The notes beneath the pieces were generated by a model. That model saw nothing but the letters and a program-made list of their open reading frames with translations, ran no database searches and was not told the origin of the DNA. This document shows positions 59,190-64,000 of a stretch of 64,000 nt of DNA, piece after piece (positions within the stretch are counted from its first letter, which is position 1; every line of letters starts with the position of its first letter). A program made the position numbers and the translations under genes. The stretch covers positions 6,116,024 to 6,180,023 of the forward strand of contig JASSKH010000001.1 in assembly GCA_031763025.1 (NCBI GenBank). The letters run 5' to 3'. The DNA is from Macrocystis pyrifera (lineage: Eukaryota; Sar; Phaeophyceae; Laminariales; Laminariaceae).

Positions 59190-59745
59190 TTATGCTATGA
59201 AAGCGTGGGGGAGTGGGGGTGCTTTGTTTAGAGCTGAAATAAAAGCAAGAACGTAACTTATACGTACATAACTGTTGTTATATATTTACGTACTAAGCGG
59301 TCGTTTGGGTTGATATGTTACCGAAGCGTGTTCGACTAGGGGAGGTTAAACAGCGTCAAGGGGGGGGTTATGGAGGCGTATTCGAAAACGGGGGCTTATG
59401 GAGGCGTGCTCGACTAAGGGGGGTTATGGAGGCGCATTCGGCAAGGGGGGGTTATGGAAGCGTGTAGGTTAAAGAGCGTCGAGGGGGGGGTTATGGAGGC
59501 GTATTCGAAAACGGGGGCTTCTGGAGGCATGTTCAACTAAGGGGGGTTATGGAGGCGCATTCGACAAGGGGGGGTTATGGAAGCGCGTTCTACTAGAGGA
59601 GGTTATGGAGGCATGTACGACTAGGTGAGGTTACGGAGGCGTGCTCGAGAAGAGGTCGGCTATGGAAGCGTGTTCGACTAGGGGAGGTTACGGAGGCGTG
59701 TTCAGCAAGGGGGGATTGTGGAGGCATGTTCAACCAGTAGAGGGT
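59190..59745 (+). repeat. TTATGGAGGCGTGTTCGACTA minisatellite
   Basis: Fifteen or more 30-40 bp units (GTTATGGAGGCGTGTTCG then ACTAAGGGGGG). The unit core, TTATGGAAGCGTGTTT, already occurs next to each exon-start copy at 58.6-59.1 kb, so this array seems to grow out of the intron side of that larger repeat. Confidence 0.85.
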
Positions 59746-60149
59746 GAAGTGGGGGGGGGGGGGGCGCTGATTAAGTTGGAGGGCTGGTACATTACTGTAC
59801 AAGAAGAACGCATCACTACTGTTTTCGCTTGCGCAGAGACACGGAGAGGTATTGTAGGCGTAATGACGGCGTTTGTTTCCGCTGTTGAAAAAAATTGAGG
59901 TGTATTCGAAAGGAGGGGAGGGGGGGGGGGGGGGGGGTGCTTAGTCTAGACGGGTACAGGGGGGGGGGGGGGGGGTAGGGGGTTTCGGGGGAGGCTGGGC
60001 TGGTTAGCTTGGGGGGAGCTTGGGGGGAGGAAAACATACCAAGAACGTGACACTGTTGTTGTTGCGGAGGTGCGAAGACGTACGCCTGACGAGGGCACTT
60101 TTTGCGGGTGTTTGTCTTATATGGAAGCGTTTCCAGGAGAGAGGGGAGG

Positions 60150-60330
60150 AGGTTACTCATATCATTTATGGCCGTAGTCGTATGCCCATAAACCTATCCC
60201 TACGACGCCGGGACGGAGCACGTCGGGTTTTCACCGACCAGGCAGACACTGCCTGCGCCAAGCTTCGCGAAGCGCCGTGAGGTGTCGGGCGAGTCGTATG
60301 AAGGGCGAGCTGCATCCTACCGAGGGCGGG
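60150..60330 (+). mobile_element. Family B2, 5' third
   Basis: TTACTCATATCATTTATGGC, CGCCGGGACGGAGCACGTCG, TTTTCACCGACCAGGCAGAC, GGTGTCGGGCGAGTCG. It starts after a G-rich run and stops at GCTGCATCCTACCGAG. Confidence 0.8.
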
Positions 60331-60660
60331 TCCTAGGGCTAGACGGCTGGCAAGGGGGGCAGGTCAGGTCGAAGGGATGACAAAACTAGCAAGGACGCGA
60401 CACCTACTGTTGCTGTTGTCGAGGTATCATACCAAGAGGTGAGCCTGAAAAAAATGGCTCCCGCTTGCGATAGAGGTGCACCCACGTCGATTTTTCCTAG
60501 AAACTTCTGAAGCTCTTTTTACGTACCCCCATACCAAACCTAACCCTGAGAAAACACGAAATTGCAGCCCTACTACCACTGCCACGGCCTTGATATGTAT
60601 CGAGAAATACTGTGGTGTAAAACACAAGTGATAGTCCCAGTGACATAGGGAAACTGTTCT

Positions 60661-60767
60661 ATTTTCGGGGGACCATAGTAAATAGGACCTACGGTACACA
60701 CAAACACCTATATACTTCCCTATTTTTACTAACAATATTTGGTCCTATTTACTATGGCCCCCCGTAA
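60661..60767. mobile_element. Family A MITE, copy 12
   Basis: TTTCGGGGGACCATAGTAAA to GGCCCCCCGTAAT; left terminus altered. Confidence 0.88.
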
Positions 60768-60989
60768 TAACTCTATCATGGCACGCGTCCTGACGAGGGC
60801 GCATATTTGTGCAACTTATTTTATGGAAGGCGTGTTCGACAACCCGGGAGGGCCCGGGGGGGGAGGGGGGGTAGGGGGCGCTAGTTAGGCAAGAGTTGTG
60901 GGAAAGGATAAAAATCCTCGTGGCACCATTGCTGTGATTGTGGAGGCAGTTTTTCGCGCACAATTCCACCCCTCCAACAGCTCATCGGT

Positions 60990-61235
60990 TCCCGCTTCCA
61001 TCATCCAGATCGTTCAAGGCAGATGCTCTATTCCTGATCTGTATGACCTAGCTCATGTTGCCGGGTGGGACCCGTATAATCTGCATGGTCTACTGCAGCA
61101 CGTGTTTCTTGGGTGTGATCTATCTGCCCTATAAGGAAGATCCTGCACACACACTCTCTCTCAACGGCAGGTGAGGAACTGCTAGATGATCTATCTGCAG
61201 ATGATCTATCTGATCTGTCTCAGGGGTGCACGATT
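60990..61235 (+). mobile_element. Family C element, near-complete copy
   Basis: CTCATGTTGCCGGGTGGGAC, CGTGTTTCTTGGGTGTGATC, GGTGAGGAACTGCTAGATGA, GATCTATCTGATCTGTCTC; matches the copy at 25.8 kb block for block. Confidence 0.8.
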
Positions 61236-61518
61236 CGTCTACAGTAATTGTACTGTGGGGTTGGGGGGACAGGTCTTGGAGAGACGAGGCGCCGCTGGGA
61301 CGGAGAGAGGCAAACCTTTACCCGTACGTAATGGGATCTTGAAGTTGCGCCGCGTGTCGGAGGTTAGACGTGATGATGGCGGGCGGAAAAACAAATGCAT
61401 CTTGTGACCAAACAAGCGTTTCAGTTTTTCTGGGGACGTGCTACTTCGGAATTGCGTCAACTCGAATGGGCTTTATACGCTCGGCGAGCTACTGAACAAG
61501 TCGTGGTCACATGTACCT

Positions 61519-61655
61519 TTCCCCCCCCCCCCCCCCCCCCCCCCCCGCCGGTGCCCACTTGTTGGAGATGTCTCTATTAGGAGTAGGAACGGTGCTCCGT
61601 CTCGAAAGGGATGCGTGGTTAATGTCCAAACGACAAGGGAAGCAACAAATGAGTA
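61519..61655 (+). mobile_element. LINE tail inserted after poly(C)
   Basis: About 27 C, then the last ~100 bp of the LINE: CTTGTTGGAGATGTCTCTAT, GTAGGAACGGTGCTCCGTC, GCAACAAATGAGTAC. A severely 5'-truncated relative of the copy at 53-54 kb. Confidence 0.82.
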
Positions 61656-61669
61656 CGTCCCATTCTTAG

Positions 61670-62362
61670 AAGTACGTCTGCCTGGTCGGTGAAAACTCGA
61701 CGCGCTCCTTCCCGCCATTTTCGGGATGCGAGCGTCTATCCCCATACGACTACGGCCATGCATGGTATCGAATACACCCCCCCCCGCTTGCCCCCCCCCC
61801 CCCTTCCCCTCCCCCTACATCGTATAAATTGGGTTGGCGTCGGTTGGCAACGACACCATAAAACAGGCCGTTCACTACTTGAGTTATAATAGACAACCAG
61901 GGCACCGTTTGCGTTTTTTTTGGCGGTCGGTCACAGCTGGCGATCCATTAACGGATCGTTTGTACGGGGTGGAGAACCTTACTCCGTGCAAGGGGAACGG
62001 TCGTATCACCTGCCAGTAGCGTCTATGGTCAGGCACCCACGAGGCAGTTACATAGTACCCCCGCTGCTGTCTCTGGAAGTGGCCACACCGGAAAACAAAT
62101 CAAGACATTGAAGCTGTCATCCACGTGCAGAGTCCGCCTCACCAGCGGTTTTTTAGTAAGGATGCAACCAATCCTTCATGCCACTCGCCCAACACCTCGC
62201 GGCGCTTTGCAAAGCTTGGTGCACGCAATTCCTGCCTGGTCGGTGAAAACCCGACGTGCTCCGTCCCGGGGCATCGTAGGGATGCGAGGGCCTATGGTCA
62301 TACGACTACGGTCATGCATGATATCGAGTATACATACACCCCCATCCCTCCCCTTTCCCCCC
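61670..62362 (-). mobile_element. Two B2 copies in series with C-rich tails
   Basis: A short B2 tail (61679-61775: CTGCCTGGTCGGTGAAAACT ... GGCCATGCATGGTATC, then C-rich to 61811) is followed by a near-full B2 (61815-62337) from TAAATTGGGTTGGCGTCGGT to CATGCATGATATCGAGTAT and a C-rich end. Polarity is the same for both. Confidence 0.8.
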
Positions 62363-62429
62363 GGTGGCCTCCCCTGGCGTTTTTTATCTGTCTCGACAAG
62401 AAATGCGAGCTATATATCGCTATGGTCCG

Positions 62430-62755
62430 AAATATAATAACCGCTTGTACACGAACATCAAGATTAACCGGTCCGCATATTTCCGCTCAGAGTGGTGCGA
62501 TAGACACCTGCTAAGATTAGGAATATCACGTTTTGGCCATTCTTTCTTTTCTTTTCTGGCTGACGAGGCTCTCCTCAACCGATAAACCGCCCCACTACTG
62601 CTGTACGGTCGTATTATAGATAATTCTATTTTTGCGCTGTTGACCTACAGTATGTACCACACTGGACGGAAATATAAGAATATTTGGGTCTTCATATTTG
62701 TGTGTGAACGATCCTTATGCATCCGCCCAAAAGGGTGTGGGTCACACGCGTGCGG
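62430..62755. mobile_element. Family E foldback elements, copies 3 and 4
   Basis: Copy 3 (about 62430-62499): GGTCCGAAATATAATAACC against CATATTTCCGCTCAGAGTGG. Copy 4 (62657-62752): CACACTGGACGGAAATATAA against a decayed GATCCTTATGCATCCGCCC arm. Confidence 0.6.
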
Positions 62756-62809
62756 CTACGACACGAGGGGTGGCACTACTTTTTGGCTGAAACTCTTTCC
62801 ACGGCTCGA

Positions 62810-63140
62810 ACAGATCAGATAGATCATGATCTATTAATAGATCATCTACAGACAGATCATCTGCAGTTCCTCGCCTACCTGCCGTTGTAAGAGGTTGTGC
62901 AGTATCTATCTGTGCATACAACAGATCCAACCCAGAGAACAAGTCCTATTACGGGGGACCATAGAAAATAGGACCAAATATTGCTAATAAAAATAGTCAA
63001 ATATATAGGTTGTTATGTATACCATAGGTCCCATTAACTATGGACCCCCGTAATAGATCAGACAGATTATACGGGTCCCACCCGATAACATGAGCTAGAC
63101 CATAGATCTGTCTTGAAGGACCTAGATCATGAACTGTGAG
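62810..63140 (-). mobile_element. Family C element split by family A
   Basis: Reverse-oriented C copy whose two halves flank family A copy 13. It also carries TATTAATA at 62832. Confidence 0.82.
62948..63054. mobile_element. Family A MITE, copy 13 (nested; proves TA duplication)
   Basis: Reads AAGTCC-TA-TTACGGGGG ... CCCCCGTAA-TA-GATCAG inside family C. The uninterrupted family C copy at 56560 reads CGCCC-TA-GATCATGCAG, so exactly the dinucleotide TA was duplicated. This fixes the element ends at TTACGGGGG and CCCCCGTAA. Confidence 0.95.
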
Positions 63141-63149
63141 AAATCGACG

Positions 63150-63725
63150 ACCCCCGCCCGAGATACGAAAGTTTCTGACTGACCAGGCTGCTCAACAGCG
63201 GAACTACACCCCGCCCCACAATCGTTTTTATCTAGGATTATTTACCGCTGTATACCTATATATAGAGGTCAGACGCGTGTAGCTACGAGGTGAGGGGTAG
63301 CGCTAGTTTCTGCCGTTTCAAGGCGAATAGTCCAGATCGACGGGGCCCTTTTTGCCTTGGAAGGCATGTTTCTGACTATTAATAGTGGGGCTTCTTAACG
63401 GCAACGAGGAACTACAGTAACTTACTCGGTGTCCCAATTGTGTTGCACAACGTATTTTGTTAGCACCTGAGGTCATGGGGTTATTGGCTACAAGTTTGAG
63501 TCTACCACTTTGACCGGCAATGTAAGCTACGTTTTACATGCACAACATAGTCTGAACGGGGTTTATATTCTCGTTCAGAGCGGTCAATATTCTCTCCGCG
63601 TCAGCCCTGGGCGACTCACTATTATTGATAGTAGTATGGAGCTACCCCTACAAGGCAAACAAACACGTGTCGTTTTCGTCGGGTTTTGCCCTCTCATTTT
63701 TTCTCTAAAGTCAAGGTGGGGTATA
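63150..63725. other. Gene-free stretch
   Basis: No supportable gene. A TATTAATA site lies at 63377-63384. Confidence 0.4.
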
Positions 63726-63730
63726 CATAC

Positions 63731-63814
63731 CACTCTGGGCTGGGCGAAAATATAAGAAACGTTTCGTATTCATATTAATGAGCAAACGACTCTTATATTC
63801 CTGCCCAGAGCAGT
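63731..63814. mobile_element. Family E foldback element, copy 5
   Basis: CACTCTGGGCTGGGCGAAAATATAAG-type arm (shown in two parts: CACTCTGGGCTGGGCG, AAAATATAAG) against CTTATATTCCTGCCCAGAG; centre CGTATTCATATTAATGAG, as in copy 2. Confidence 0.8.
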
Positions 63815-64000
63815 ACCGTATCACACTGGGTGATAAGATAACACACCCCCTGGGACGAATTTCAGACCCGGTTTCCTCCAAAACATGCGGGGCATACACA
63901 ACGAAAATTGTGGCTTTGTGTTATACGGTTGAGATTGGGAAGGCGATTGGTCAACCTTTCATCAACCCAATAGCCCAACGGACTAAGACCTCAATTTATG

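Overview
The window looks like nuclear DNA of a eukaryotic alga, most likely a stramenopile such as a brown alga or a relative. It has single genes split by GT-AG introns of 0.7-5.6 kb that lie mostly in codon-aligned phases, GC-rich codons in exons, and a large load of small transposons, minisatellites and homopolymers. The host assignment is an inference from gene architecture and protein resemblance; no search could be run. All family assignments rest on remembered sequence motifs.

Five host loci can be read with good support. (1) 582-1594 (+): the 3' part of a kelch-repeat protein like KLHDC10, uninterrupted by introns here but with two one-base frame changes. (2) 13944-21185 (+): a complete three-exon gene for ribosomal protein eS19 (RPS19), 148 residues, with 3.6 and 3.2 kb introns full of repeats. 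(3) 24210-34474 (-): a complete four-exon METTL22-like protein lysine methyltransferase. (4) 34924-44173 (+): a nine-exon GT8 glycosyltransferase-like membrane protein resembling plant IPUT1/PGSIP6, divergently paired with (3) and with its usual metal-binding residues replaced. (5) 52139-58518 (-): the 3' three exons of a second KLHDC10-like kelch gene, paralogous to (1). Weaker coding candidates are a zinc-ribbon ORF at 12610-13206 (-), a 417-codon basic ORF at 8968-10221 (-), a secreted-like ORF cluster at 5230-6154 (-), a hydrophobic segment near 48.2 kb and a possible exon at 50572-50703.

The rest is mostly repeats. Family A is a ~108 bp foldback MITE with ends TTACGGGGG and a TA target duplication (13 copies). 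Family B is a LINE with 5'-truncated tails plus a ~540 bp non-autonomous partner; both end in a related 65 bp tail followed by poly(C), and they are often inserted next to or into one another's C tracts. Family C is a ~270 bp GATC-rich MITE, family E an ~85 bp foldback, and families F and G are ~200 bp dispersed repeats. Very long poly(C)/poly(G) tracts, a (CTA)n array, a (TTG/CTG)n array and several minisatellites fill introns.

The most striking reading is that the 8-mer TATTAATA, present 17 times outside family E, is what a two-base-staggered excision of the family A MITE would leave behind (TA-TT-AA-TA). One intronic repeat array in RPS19 shows the same site with and without this scar. A second theme is that the kelch gene at 52-58 kb is bordered at an acceptor, a donor and its stop codon by tandem repeats that contain or abut the gene's own edge sequence.
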